From: Devosia sp. 67-54
GTDB lineage: Bacteria > Pseudomonadota > Alphaproteobacteria > Rhizobiales > Devosiaceae
Direction of reading: 5' to 3'
Assembly: GCF_001899075.1 (NCBI RefSeq)
Contig: NZ_MKVA01000011.1
Span: 620,001 to 684,000 of the forward strand
Length of the DNA: 64,000 bases
The notes below the pieces were generated by a model, which ran no database searches, was not told where the DNA came from, and saw only the letters and a program-made list of their open reading frames with translations. The position numbers and the translations under genes are program-made. Of the stretch, positions 1-11,397 are shown in pieces. Position 1 is the first letter of the stretch. Every line of letters starts with the position of its first letter.

Positions 1-935
1 TCGTTCCACTGCGCCGTGAAATCGACCGGCCGCGCGTCACCGGTGCGCGTCAGCCAGTGCATCTGGTTCCTGACGTTCTCGACCACCAGCGCCGCGTCCG
101 GCTTGACGGCGCGGCAGGCGCGCGCCAGCTCGCCCAGGAACAGGTCGCGCGCCTCGGTGCGCATCTCGTGCACCGAATCGAAGCGCAGGCCGTCGAAATC
201 GTATTCGCCCAGCCACCATTGCGCGTTCTCGCAATAGAAGCGCCGCACCGCTGCGTGCCGGAAGTCGATGCCGGGTCCCCACGGGGTCTCGGCGTCCGCG
301 GCGAACCATTCCGGCGCATAGTCTGGAATGGCGTTCCCGACCTTGCCGAAATGGTTGTAGACCACGTCGAGGATCATGCCGAGCCCGAGCTCGTGCGCCC
401 GCTCGACCAGCGCCCGCAGCGCCTCCGGCGTGCCGTAGGCGGCATCGGGGGCGAACGGCAGCACCCCGTCATAGCCCCAGCCGCGCTGCCCGGGAAAATC
501 GCCGATCGGCATCAGCTCGAGCGCGGTGTAGCCGGCGTCGCGAAAATGCTCGAGCCGCTCGGCGAGCCCGGAAAACGTGCCCTCGGGCGAGGCCGTCCCC
601 ACATGCACCTCGCACAGCACCGTCTCGTGCCAGGGGCGCAGCGCCGCCGGCCGCGGCGGCCGGCCGAACCCCGGCCAGACCACGCTCCAGCCCCCGACGT
701 CGCCGTCCTGCAGGCGCGAGGCGGGATCGGGGACGTCCTGGCCGTTCGCCCGGAACCGGTAGCGCGTCCCCGCGCCGACGCCGTCGACATGGATTTCCCG
801 GAAGCCGCTATCGCTCCGCTGCATGGCGATCGGCGGGCGGTCGGGCAGCAGCAGCTCGACGTGCGGTTGCGACGGAGCCCAGAGCCGAAAGCGGATGCCG
901 GCAGCGTCGATGAGCGGACCAAAATCGTAAGGCAT
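1..935 (-). CDS. treZ: Malto-oligosyltrehalose trehalohydrolase (GH13), C-terminus cut by window edge
   Basis: Reverse-strand reading from ATG at 935: MPYDFGPLIDAAGIRFRLWAPSQPHVELLLPD...YTALELMPIGDFPGQRGWGYDGVLPFAPDAAYGTPEALRALVERAHELGLGMILDVVYNHFG...DGLRFDSVHEM; GH13 TreZ-type motifs. Confidence 0.85.
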   Translation of the reverse strand, partial: MPYDFGPLIDAAGIRFRLWAPSQPHVELLLPDRPPIAMQRSDSGFREIHVDGVGAGTRYRFRANGQDVPDPASRLQDGDVGGWSVVWPGFGRPPRPAALRPWHETVLCEVHVGTASPEGTFSGLAERLEHFRDAGYTALELMPIGDFPGQRGWGYDGVLPFAPDAAYGTPEALRALVERAHELGLGMILDVVYNHFGKVGNAIPDYAPEWFAADAETPWGPGIDFRHAAVRRFYCENAQWWLGEYDFDGLRFDSVHEMRTEARDLFLGELARACRAVKPDAALVVENVRNQMHWLTRTGDARPVDFTAQWN

Positions 936-1004
936 GGAAGGTTGCGGGCAGGAGGTCTATCACTGCTCAAAACTTGCAGTCCTGCAGCCGGTTCCGCCGC
1001 CGGG

Positions 1005-1817
1005 CTACGCCACCGAGATCACCCGCACGCCCGCCAGCGTCGCCGGGTCGTCGAAGCGCAAGCGCGGGTCGCCGTTGGTGATCAGCACGTCGATGCGCGA
1101 CATCCGCGTCACCACATGCGGCGCGCGCTGGCCGAATTTTCCGTCATGCGCCACGAGGATCACCTGCCGCGACTGCTCCAGCACCGAATGCACGAGGTCG
1201 ACCTCCATCGGGTCGAACTCCAGCACCGCGCCGTCGCGGTCGATGGCGCTGGCGCCGATCACCGCCGCGTCGAATTTGAAGCGCCGGCGGCTGTCGTCGG
1301 CGATGGTCAGCACCGCCGAATCCTTGTTCCGCACATAGCCGGCATAGATGTAGACCGTGGCGTCGGTCTTCAGCGCGCACGAATGCGCCACTTCGAGGTT
1401 CGGCGTCGCGATCAGCACCCCCGGATGCCGCGCCAGCACCTCGTGCAGCGAATCGAACGTCGTTCCAAGCCCGACGAACAGCGTCGCCCGCGGCGTCAGG
1501 AACTCCTCGAGCGCCAGCATCAGCCGGCGCTTCACCCCGGTCAGCGTGCCGTGCCGCTCGTCATAGCCGTGCGCCGCCACCCCCGGCGAGGCGAAGGCGC
1601 CGCCGAACGCCTTCTGCAGCAGCCCGCGCGTTTCGAGCGCCCGCAGATCGCGCCGGATGGTCTGGTGCGTGACGGAAAAGCGCGCCGCCAGCTCCGCCAC
1701 CGAGGCCGCGCCGTTGAGCCGCACCGCCTCGAGGATCGCCGCCTGCCGGTCGGGCACCCGCACCGCGTCGGCCGGCCGCTCGATGGCAGCAGCGCCCGGC
1801 GCGCCGGCGCCGCTCAT
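1005..1817 (-). CDS. DeoR-family transcriptional regulator
   Basis: DRQAAILEAVRLNGAASVAELAARFSVTHQTIRRDLRALETRGLL HTH plus DeoR sensor domain; start overlaps stop of the upstream gene. Confidence 0.85.
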   Translation of the reverse strand: MSGAGAPGAAAIERPADAVRVPDRQAAILEAVRLNGAASVAELAARFSVTHQTIRRDLRALETRGLLQKAFGGAFASPGVAAHGYDERHGTLTGVKRRLMLALEEFLTPRATLFVGLGTTFDSLHEVLARHPGVLIATPNLEVAHSCALKTDATVYIYAGYVRNKDSAVLTIADDSRRRFKFDAAVIGASAIDRDGAVLEFDPMEVDLVHSVLEQSRQVILVAHDGKFGQRAPHVVTRMSRIDVLITNGDPRLRFDDPATLAGVRVISVA

Positions 1818-2830
1818 TTGAGCCGGATGCCCAGATAGCTGCGGTCGTCGGTGAGGATGGTCGGCGTCGTGCCCTTGGTGCTCATGTAGCGGCCGATCTT
1901 GTGCGGATCCTCGGCCTCCACCTCGGCGAAGGCGGCTTCCCACGCCGCCACGCCGAAGCCGTCCCCGAGCTTGAAATAGCCATCGGAGAATAGCTCGATC
2001 GTCTCGATCTCGGCCAGCGCGTAGCTGCGGCTCTCCACATGCCGCTCGGGGATGGGGAAGCCGTCGATGCCGCCATAGCCGAAATACGGCTCCACCACGT
2101 TCTGGAACTTGCCCTGCCCGTTGGCGATGCCGTCGCGAATCAGCAGCAGCACCTCGTCCTGCGGCGCCTTCGGCAGGTGCGCCCGCGCCGCCTGCAGCGC
2201 CCGGGCCTCGATGTTGGCGATCGCCGCCGGATCGGCGGTGGCGCTGCCGGCCGGCTGGTTGCGCGTCCCCTGCCAGGTCAGCAGCCCGGCCAGGCGGTCG
2301 CAGACCTCCTCGGGCTCGCCGCGCGCCGCGAACACCTGCCACGCCTCGCGCCGCAGGATCGAGGTCACGTCGTCGAGCGGCTTCAGCACCTGCAGCGTGT
2401 CGCGGCCGTTGATGCGGATGCCGCTGTCGCCGACCGCCGCGATCTCGAGCCGGTCGCCCACCATCAGCGCCGCCATGATGGTGCAGCCGCCCCTCAGCTT
2501 CCAGTCGGCAGTCACCGCGTCGAGCCGGCCATGCGCCGCATAGGCGTCGCGCATCGCCTGGGTGAGATAGGAGATGAAGGGCACCGCGCCGCGATAATGC
2601 AGCGCCGGCTGCGCCACGTCGGATTGCGCGAGGATGTAGCGCTCGGTCGCCTTCTGCACCGTGCGCGAGGCGAACTGGCCGGGCAGCATCGCGCCGTAGC
2701 GCGTCTCGTTGCGGGCCGTCACGCCGTCGATCACCGCATAGCCGCGGCCCGGCATGATCACCAGGCTGTCCTCATTGGCCTCGGGCTGGCCGACCTTCTT
2801 GCCCAGCGTGAAGGCCTCGAGCTGCTTCAT
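1814..2830 (-). CDS. PP2C-like serine/threonine phosphatase family protein
   Basis: [24 protein letters not shown]...[11 protein letters not shown]...[10 protein letters not shown]...[10 protein letters not shown]...[12 protein letters not shown]2C-type acidic motifs. Confidence 0.7.
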   Translation of the reverse strand: MKQLEAFTLGKKVGQPEANEDSLVIMPGRGYAVIDGVTARNETRYGAMLPGQFASRTVQKATERYILAQSDVAQPALHYRGAVPFISYLTQAMRDAYAAHGRLDAVTADWKLRGGCTIMAALMVGDRLEIAAVGDSGIRINGRDTLQVLKPLDDVTSILRREAWQVFAARGEPEEVCDRLAGLLTWQGTRNQPAGSATADPAAIANIEARALQAARAHLPKAPQDEVLLLIRDGIANGQGKFQNVVEPYFGYGGIDGFPIPERHVESRSYALAEIETIELFSDGYFKLGDGFGVAAWEAAFAEVEAEDPHKIGRYMSTKGTTPTILTDDRSYLGIRLK

Positions 2831-2933
2831 CGAACTGTCCAATACTGCCGCGCCGCCCGCGACGGCGCCGGCCTCGACTGTGTCGATGCGGCGAGGCGAA
2901 CCCCGCCGCATCCGGTTGCAGGCGCGCGGCCGC

Positions 2934-3923
2934 TTACTGGCCGGTGGCCGTCCGCCACTTGGCCAGGATCGCGTCGGTGCCGCCGAGGTCGGCCAGCGAC
3001 TTGATCTGCACCACGTTGAGGTCGGCGAGGTCGGGCAGGCCGGCCGGGCCGGAAACGTCGGTGCGCACCGAGCGGCGGCCGATTTCCTTGACCAGCGTTT
3101 CCTGCGTCGACTTCGACAGCGCCCAGTCGATGAACTTCTTGCCGCCTTCCGGATTCGGACCGCCCTTGATCAGCGCGATGCCGTCGGGCGTGGCGATGGT
3201 GCCGTCGGTCAGGTGCACGATCGACATCGGCGAGCCGCCCTGCACATATTGCAGCGCGTTATCCTCGAGCGTCAGGCCCATCGGGGTCTCGCCGTCGGCG
3301 ACGTAGCGCGGCACGGCGCCCGAGCTGTCGGTCAGGACGAAGTTCTTGGCGATCTTGCCGTACTCGTCCCAGCCCTTGTCGCCGAAGATGGTCAGCACGC
3401 CCTGCAATTGCTGCATGGCCGAGCCGGAATTGTCGGCGCGGGCCGAGGCGATCTTGCCCTGCCATTTCGGATCGGCCAGCTCGGCCCAGCTCTTGGGCGC
3501 CTGGTCGAGCGGCAACAGGCTGGTGTTGACCGCCAGCACGTAGACGACGCCGGTGTAGGGCGTCCAGGCCGGGCTGCCGATCAGCTTCTGGTTGATCTTG
3601 TCGAAATCCTTGGGCTGGTACGGCTCGAGGATGTCGGCCAGCTCGGTCAGCGCGCTGCCCGAGATCGACCAGATGACGTCGGCCGCCGGCTTGCCGGCTT
3701 CCGCCTTGGCGCGCTTGGCGACGTCGCCCGAGCCCATCTTGACCACTTCGGCCTTGAGCCCGGTTTCCTTCTCGAACATCGGGATCAGCTTGTCGACGAT
3801 GGCCGAGATGTGGGCGGTGTAGACCGTCACCACCTTGTCGTCGGCGAACGCGGTGCCGCCCAGCAGGGTCGAGGCCGCCAGCACGCCGGCCATGGCCAGC
3901 AATGTCCGTTTGCGAACTTTCAT
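2934..3923 (-). CDS. Extracellular solute-binding protein of Fe3+/AfuA-type ABC transporter
   Basis: Signal peptide MKVRKRTLLAMAGVLAASTLLGGTAFA then DDKVVTVYTAHISAIVDKLIPMFEKETGLKAEVVKMGSGDVAKRAKAEAGKPAADVIWSISG. Confidence 0.85.
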   Translation of the reverse strand: MKVRKRTLLAMAGVLAASTLLGGTAFADDKVVTVYTAHISAIVDKLIPMFEKETGLKAEVVKMGSGDVAKRAKAEAGKPAADVIWSISGSALTELADILEPYQPKDFDKINQKLIGSPAWTPYTGVVYVLAVNTSLLPLDQAPKSWAELADPKWQGKIASARADNSGSAMQQLQGVLTIFGDKGWDEYGKIAKNFVLTDSSGAVPRYVADGETPMGLTLEDNALQYVQGGSPMSIVHLTDGTIATPDGIALIKGGPNPEGGKKFIDWALSKSTQETLVKEIGRRSVRTDVSGPAGLPDLADLNVVQIKSLADLGGTDAILAKWRTATGQ

Positions 3924-3940
3924 AGTGTCCTCCCTTTCGA

Positions 3941-3963
3941 ATTCGATCGTTCGATGATCGAAT
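3941..3963. promoter_or_regulatory. Candidate operator ATTCGATC-N7-GATCGAAT in a divergent intergenic region
   Basis: Perfect 8-bp dyad within a TTCGA-rich run between the divergent SBP and ATPase genes; a DeoR gene lies in the same cluster. Confidence 0.4.
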
Positions 3964-4045
3964 TTGAGTGTGGCAAGCCCGCGATGTTGTTGCAATACGA
4001 AACTTATGCTTACCATGAGTCCGGCAAGCGAGCGGGGGGAGACAC

Positions 4046-5079
<1,034 letters not shown>

Positions 5080-5083
<4 letters not shown>

Positions 5084-6723
5084 GGCTGCGGCTCAATTTC
5101 TGGACCATCGTCGCCATCCTCACCTGGGGGCTGCTGGCGGTGCTGCTGTTCGAGCCGGTGGGCTCGGTGCTGATCACCAGCCTGTTCGACAAGGACGGGA
5201 ATTTCACCCTCGCCAATTACGGCACCTTCTTCAGCCAGTGGCGCTTCGCCCAATCGTTCTTCAACACCCTGGTGGTCGGCTTCGGCGCGCTGGCGGGCGC
5301 GCTGGTGCTCGGCTGCACCATGGCCTTCTGCGTGTCGCGCTTTACCATCGCCGGCTCGCGCTTCCTGTCGCTGCTGTCGATCCTGGCGCTGGTGTCGCCG
5401 CCCTTCATCGGCGCCTATTCGTGGATCGTGCTGTTCGGCGCCGGCGGCGTGGTCCGCGGCGCCCTGCGCGATTTCGGCATCAACATGCCGCCGATCTACG
5501 GGCTGGGCGGCATCCTCATGGTCTTTGCCCTGAAGTTCTACCCCTATGTGTACCTGATGGTCTCGGGCGCCCTGGGCAACGTCAACCGCTCGCTCGAGGA
5601 GGCGGCCGAAGGCCTCGGCCTCACCCCGTGGCAGCGCGTGTTCAAGATCTCGCTGCCCATGGTGTTTCCGGCGATCTCGGCCAGCGCGCTTTTAGTGTTC
5701 GTCCTCGCCATCGCCGATTTCGGCACGCCGCGCCTGCTCGGCCGCGGCTATTCGGTGCTCGCCACCGAAGCCTTCGCCGCCTATTCCGCCGAAATCGGCA
5801 GCAATTTCTCCATGGGCACCACCATCAGCGTCGTGCTGATCTTCGTGTCGCTCGTCTTCGTCGCGCTGCAGCGCTACATGTCGCGCCGCAACGTCTATCA
5901 CGGCAATCTCATCAACAAGCCGACGCGCATCCGCCTCAAGGGCTGGCGCAACGTGCTGGCGCATGTGGTCGTCTACGCCATCGGCCTGTGCGGCGCCATG
6001 CCGGTCATCGTTTCGGTCTATTATTCCTTCCGCAAGACCAACGGCCCGGTGTTCCAGGACGGCTTCGCGCTGCAGAGCTACGAGCGCATCCTGTTCAACC
6101 TCGCCGACGTGGTCACCAATTCGCTGACCTTCTCGCTGGTCGCCGTGCTGCTGATCGTCGCCGCCGGCACCATCGTCGGCGTGCTCGTCGCCCGCCGCAC
6201 CAGCCTCAACACCTCGCTGCTCGACGCCGCCTTCATGATCCCCTACGTCATGCCCGGCATCGTCATCGGCATCGCCTATATCGCCGCGTTCAACACCGGC
6301 CCGGTCGTGCTCACCGGCACCGCCGCGATCATCATCCTGTCGATCTTCATTCGCCGGCTGCCCTACACCGTGCGCACCACCGCCACGGCGCTCCGCCAGA
6401 TCGCCCCCAGCCTCGAGGAAGCAGCAGTGTCGCTGGGCTACAGCCCGTTCCGTTCCTTCCTCAAGATCACCGTTCCACTCATCGTGCCCGGCATCATCGC
6501 CGGCGGCATGCTGAGCTTCGTCACCGCCATCAACGAGCTGAGCTCGTCGCTGGTGCTCTATGTCGGCAGCACCATGACCATGCCGGTGCGCATCTATCTC
6601 CTGGTGCTCGACGGCGATTTCGGCACCGCCGCGGCGATGTCGTCCATCCTGCTGCTGCTGAGCGGCCTTGCGGTCTATATCGCCTTCCGCTTCATGGGCC
6701 GCAACGAACAGGCGCTGCTGTAG
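5080..6723 (+). CDS. ABC transporter permease, duplicated (two BPD_transp_1 domains)
   Basis: MRLRLNFWTIVAILTWG...; two EEAAxxLGxxPxxxFxxIxxP EAA loops; ATGA overlap with the ATPase. Confidence 0.9.
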
Positions 6724-6809
6724 GCGGGAAAATTCCGGGAACCGGATGGGCGCTGCGAGGTTGACCCCGCGGCTCGATGCAGAGCCGGCGCGACCTGGCG
6801 CCCGAAAGC

Positions 6810-6842
6810 GGCTCCGCGGCCTTGATCGGCGCGGAGCCTTTT
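6810..6842 (+). terminator. Rho-independent terminator candidate
   Basis: Perfect 9-bp arms ggctccgcg/cgcggagcc, 11-nt loop, followed by tttt. Confidence 0.65.
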
Positions 6843-6849
6843 CGCTGCC

Positions 6850-7155
6850 TCAGTCGCGGGCCGTGGTGCGGCGGCGGTCGCAGATCATCGCCTGCAGATA
6901 CTGCCCGCCCAGCACATAGGTCGTCTCGTCGACGTCGCGCACCGCATGCTGCCGCGTGTGGCCGAGCAATTGCCGCGCCCAGCGCAGGGCCAGCGACGCC
7001 TCTTCGCACGTGGCTGCCTCCCAGGCGCAATACACCGACACCATCAGCATCTCGACGCGCACGCTCTCCCAGGCGGCGGACGCCGCCACGACATCGGTCG
7101 GGCGCGAGGCATGCGGGACCGTGCACAAGGCGGCACTGTTTTCGGAAGACGACAT
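6850..7155 (-). CDS. Small hypothetical protein
   Basis: MSSSENSAALCTVPHASRPTDVVAASAAWESVRVEMLMVSVYCAWEAATCEEASLALRWARQLLGHTRQHAVRDVDETTYVLGGQYLQAMICDRRRTTARD; plausible helical composition, no recognised family. Confidence 0.45.
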   Translation of the reverse strand: MSSSENSAALCTVPHASRPTDVVAASAAWESVRVEMLMVSVYCAWEAATCEEASLALRWARQLLGHTRQHAVRDVDETTYVLGGQYLQAMICDRRRTTARD

Positions 7156-7370
7156 GGCCGGACAGCTCTCCCCCAACTCTCCATCCGCGATCGAAACGGC
7201 GGCCCGGGCCCGGGACCGCAGTGGGCGACTGATACGACGGGACGGCGGCGCCGTCATCACCCAAATAGTGGACGAAAGGCAATAGCGATGGCCGCTGCGC
7301 CGCCTTGCCAGCCGCACCGTGCCATTGCTAGCGTTGTCATCGTTCGCGCGCGGAGGAGGCTCGCCTGACC

Positions 7371-8297
7371 ATGCCGAAATCGGGTGTCGCCATCCTCGGC
7401 AGCTTCGTTGCCGACCTCGCCTTCCGCGCCCCCCGCCTGCCGGCGCTGGGCGAGACCATGATCGGCTCCGGTTTCAAGCTCGGGCCCGGCGGCAAGGGCT
7501 CGAACCAGGCGGTCGCCGCCGCCCGCGCCGGCGCGCGGGTGACTTTCATCAGCAAGGTCGGGCGCGACGATTTCGGCCGCGTGGCGCGCGCCACCTGGCG
7601 GCAGGAGGGCATCGTCGACGCGGTGCTCGACAGCGACGGCGCCCCCACCGGCGCCGCCTTCATCTACGTCAACGACCGCACCGGCGAAAACGCCATCATC
7701 GTCGTGCCCGGCGCCGCCATGGCCATCACTCCGGCCGACGTCGATGCCGCCGCGGACGCCATCCGCAACGCCGCCGTCTTCGTCACCCAGCTCGAGCAGC
7801 CGGTCGACGCGGCGCTGCGCGGCCTCGAGATCGCGCGGGCCGCGGGCGTCGTGTCCGTGTTCAACCCGGCGCCGGCCGAGCCGGTGCCCGACGCGCTCTA
7901 TCCGCTCTGCGACTACGTCACCCCGAACGAGACCGAGGCGGCGCTGCTCACCGGCGTCGCCGTGACCACGCTCGACGACGCGCGCCGCGCCGGCGACGTG
8001 TTCCTGCGCAAGGGTGTCGGCACCGCGCTCATCACCCTGGGCGAGAACGGCGTATTATTGCACGGCAAGGCCGCCTCGCTGCACGTGCCCGCCTTCGCCG
8101 CCGGCCCGGTGGTCGAAACCGCCGGCGCCGGCGATGCCTTCAATGGCGGCTTCGCGGCGGCGCTGGCGCGCGGCGATGCGCCCGAGGCGGCGGCCCGCTT
8201 CGGCTGCGCCGTCGCCGGCCTTTCCGTCACCCGGCCGGGCACCGCGCCCTCGATGCCGACCCTCGCCGAAGTCGAGGCGCTGCTCGCCCGCCGCTGA
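7371..8297 (+). CDS. rbsK: Ribokinase (PfkB family)
   Basis: LGPGGKGSNQAVAAARAGARVTFISKVGRDDFG ... VVETAGAGDAFNGGFAAAL signature motifs. Confidence 0.9.
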   Translation: MPKSGVAILGSFVADLAFRAPRLPALGETMIGSGFKLGPGGKGSNQAVAAARAGARVTFISKVGRDDFGRVARATWRQEGIVDAVLDSDGAPTGAAFIYVNDRTGENAIIVVPGAAMAITPADVDAAADAIRNAAVFVTQLEQPVDAALRGLEIARAAGVVSVFNPAPAEPVPDALYPLCDYVTPNETEAALLTGVAVTTLDDARRAGDVFLRKGVGTALITLGENGVLLHGKAASLHVPAFAAGPVVETAGAGDAFNGGFAAALARGDAPEAAARFGCAVAGLSVTRPGTAPSMPTLAEVEALLARR

Positions 8298-8510
8298 AAT
8301 CCCCGGTTGCGTCGCCGGCCTTCACACCGCTGTCACAGGCTTGCCGTCTAACCGGGGCGCTCGCTGCGCGGAACAAAACGCGCATCGAGGGGTCATAATG
8401 GAATTTTCCATCCATTTTCCCCTTGCCAGCGGCTGAGCGGGGGTTACTGTCCCGTCAAGGTCGGCAAGGATCGATCGGTCCGGACAATCCGGCAGCCAAG
8501 GGAGTGAAAC

Positions 8511-9659
8511 ATGAAACGTCGCGACTTCATCATCTCGGCAGGCGCCATGGCCGCAGGTGCGACCCTGCTGCCGAAGGCGGCCTTCGCCGAGGCCAACAGG
8601 ATCGACTGGTACACGAGCTCGGACCAGAACATCCTCGATTTCTGGACCAATATCGTGAAGCCCAAATTCGAGGCGGCCAATCCCGGCGCCACGATCAACC
8701 TCGTCGATGGCGGCGACAATGCCGGCGTGCTGGCCATCGCCCAGCGCGCCCAGGCGGCGCTGGCGTCCAAATCCGATCCGCAGGCCGACATGGTCGAGGG
8801 CTTCGACACCCGCCTGCCCGACGGCGGCATCGCGGCCGGGCTGTGGGTCGATTTCAGCAAGGCCGGGCTGTCCAACTACGGCAAGATCAACCCGCTTGCC
8901 TTCGACGTGCCCACCAGCCTGCCGTATCGCGGCAGCTAGGTGCTGCTCGCCTACGACACCACCAAGCTGAAGCCGGAAGACGCCCCCAAGACCTGGGACG
9001 CCCTCGTCGCCTGGATCAAGGCCAATCCCGGCCAGTTCATCTACAACCGCCCGGACAAGGGCGGCGCCGGCGGCAATTTCGTGCGTCGCGCCATCTGGGA
9101 AGTGAACGGGCGCGATCCCAGCAAGTTCACCATCGACAACTACAAGGAGTTCGGCGACAAAGCCCTGCCGCCTGCCTGGGAGCTGCTCAAATCGCTGGCT
9201 CCCTCGATGATGGATCAGGGGGCCTACACCTCGGGCAACACCCAGTCGATCCAGCTCCTGAGCCAGGGGGCCGTCACCATGGTTCCGGCCTGGTCGGATC
9301 AGGCTCTGCAGGCCATCTCCACCGGCGTTCTGCCCGAGACCACCGGGCTCGTGCAGCTCACCGACCTGGCGCTGGCCGGCGGCTTCACCAAGATCGGCGT
9401 GTTCACCAATGGCGTGAACAAGGACCTCGCGCTGAAGCTGTGCGATTTCGTTCTCACCGAGGAGATCCAGTCGGCGGTGATCACCGAGCTCGGCGGCTTC
9501 CCCGGCGTGTCGTGGGACTATGTGAGCAAGGAGCTCCACGACAAGTACAAGGATGTGATTCCCGCCTCGATCCCGGTGTTCCCGTCGGGTGACTGGGAGA
9601 AGAACATCAACGACGGCTGGTATCGCAACGTCGCGCCGAACGTGGACCGCAGCAAGTGA
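8511..9659 (+). pseudogene. ABC transporter substrate-binding protein interrupted by a single in-frame TAG at 8937-8939
   Basis: ORFs 8511-8939 and 8940-9659 are in the same frame and make one solute-binding protein: ...NPLAFDVPTSLPYRGS*VLLAYDTTKLKPEDAPKTWDALVAWIKANPGQF... Confidence 0.85.
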
Positions 9660-10537
9660 GTCTAAGCCCGACGAGCGATATCGTCGGCGCATCGAAAAAG
9701 AGCGGGGGGCTGATCGGCCTCCTGCTCGTTGCTGTGCCGGTGCTGCTGATTGGCTGGATGATCATCTATCCCATCATCGCCGCGGTGATCACCACGCTGT
9801 GGCTGCGCAACGACGCCGGCGCCTATGTCTTCTCCACCCAAACCTACCGCTTCTTCTTCACCGATGGCTACAGCCTCGCCAACCTCGGCCTGACGCTATG
9901 GACCACGGTGGTGTGCGCGATCATCCTGCTTGTCGTCTGCCTGCCGATCGCGCTCTATCTGCGCTTCGCCACCGGCCGGCTCGCCGTCTATGTGCAGGGG
10001 CTGGCCATCTTCCCGCTGTTCGTGCCTTCCATCATTCTGAGCTACGCCTTCATCCGCGTGCTCGGGCCGAACGGCATGCTCGACATCCTGCTCAACGCCG
10101 CGCATCTGCCCAAGATCCGTTCGCCCTATCTCACCCCCTGGGGGCCGGTGATCGGCCTCGTCTGGGACCATATCCCACTCACCGTGCTGATCCTCATGGC
10201 CGGTCTCGGCTCGGTCTCCGACGCCTCCATCGAGGCTGCCAAGGACGTCGGCGCAGGGCCGGTGACGCGGCTGTGGTACATCATCCTGCCGCGCATCTCG
10301 AACTCCATCCTGGTTGCCGCCTCCTTCGCCGTGCTCGGCATCTTCTCGGCCTTCACGCTGCCCTATGTGCTCGGCCCGGCCGCGCCGGAAATGATGGGCC
10401 CGTTCATGCAGCGCACCTTCCGCGACCTCTACGATCCGCCCAACGCCATCACCCAGGCGGTGGTCTCGTTCGGCTTCTGCATCGTGTTCGGCCTGTTCTA
10501 CGTGCGCTCCGTCGTGCGCAACCAGAGGGCCCGCTGA
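9656..10537 (+). CDS. ABC transporter permease
   Basis: Hydrophobic, DASIEAAKDVGAGPVTRLWYIILPRISNSI EAA motif; GTG start overlapping the upstream TGA. Confidence 0.9.
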   Translation: MSLSPTSDIVGASKKSGGLIGLLLVAVPVLLIGWMIIYPIIAAVITTLWLRNDAGAYVFSTQTYRFFFTDGYSLANLGLTLWTTVVCAIILLVVCLPIALYLRFATGRLAVYVQGLAIFPLFVPSIILSYAFIRVLGPNGMLDILLNAAHLPKIRSPYLTPWGPVIGLVWDHIPLTVLILMAGLGSVSDASIEAAKDVGAGPVTRLWYIILPRISNSILVAASFAVLGIFSAFTLPYVLGPAAPEMMGPFMQRTFRDLYDPPNAITQAVVSFGFCIVFGLFYVRSVVRNQRAR

Positions 10538-11367
10538 TGGCCGCCGCGACGACCTATCGCGAGCCTCGCCGCGTCGACTGGGCCGGCATCGGCTTTGCCG
10601 TGGTGCTTACCCTGTGCATCATCCTCCCGCTGCTCGTCGTCGGCACCTGGGCCTTCGCCAATGTCTGGCGCTACCCCTCGGTGCTGCCGCAGGAATTCGG
10701 CCTGCGCTACTGGAACGCCACCCTGGCGCGTGCCGATGTGTGGACCGCCATCACCACCTCGATCTCGCTGGCGGTGGTGGTCACCCTGATTTCGGCGATC
10801 ATCTGCCTGCCGGCGGCGTTCGCCTTCGCCCGCCTGCAATTCCCCGGCCGCTCGATCCTGTTCTTTTCCTTCCTCGCCGGCCAGGCCTTTCCGAAATTCG
10901 GCCTGCTCGTCGCCATCGCCGGCATCTTCCTGCAGCTCAACCTCATCGGCAATTTCTGGGGCGTGGTGCTGATCCAGCTCGTCGGCACGCTGCTGTTCAT
11001 GATCTGGATCCCGGTCGCCGCCTTCCAAGGCGTCGACCGCCGCATGGAGGAGGCGGCGCGCGACGTGGGCGCCAGCCCGCTGCGCGTCTTCTGGTCGATC
11101 ACCCTGCCGCAGGCCGGCCCGACCATCGGCGCGGCGGTGCTGCTCACCTTCGTCAACACCTTCTACGAGACCGAGGGCGCCTGGCTGATCGGCGCCCCCG
11201 CCATCCGCACCATGCCGGTGCTGATGATCTCGTTCATCAACAACCAGCCGGTCATCCAGTACGGCGCGGTGCTGTCCGTGCTGCTGTGGATCCCGTCCTT
11301 CTTCGCGCTGCTGTTCGCGCGCCGCGTCATCAGCGGCGGCTCGTTCGCGCGCGGCTTCGGCGCCTAG
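10537..11367 (+). CDS. ABC transporter permease
   Basis: MAAATTYREPRRVDWAGIGFAVVLTLCIILPLLVVG...MEEAARDVGASPLRVFWSITLPQAGPTI. Confidence 0.9.
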   Translation: MAAATTYREPRRVDWAGIGFAVVLTLCIILPLLVVGTWAFANVWRYPSVLPQEFGLRYWNATLARADVWTAITTSISLAVVVTLISAIICLPAAFAFARLQFPGRSILFFSFLAGQAFPKFGLLVAIAGIFLQLNLIGNFWGVVLIQLVGTLLFMIWIPVAAFQGVDRRMEEAARDVGASPLRVFWSITLPQAGPTIGAAVLLTFVNTFYETEGAWLIGAPAIRTMPVLMISFINNQPVIQYGAVLSVLLWIPSFFALLFARRVISGGSFARGFGA

Positions 11368-11397
11368 GCGCCGCGTTTCAGCTCCGGAAAGGCAGCA

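Noticed and set aside
57-1838. 593-aa plus-strand ORF
   Set aside because: Antisense to treZ and DeoR; Arg/His/Pro-rich shadow ORF typical of high-GC DNA.
8937-8939. Pyrrolysine or other programmed recoding at TAG
   Set aside because: No supporting context such as a nearby PylT/PylS-type gene, and the position fits a simple TGG to TAG mutation.
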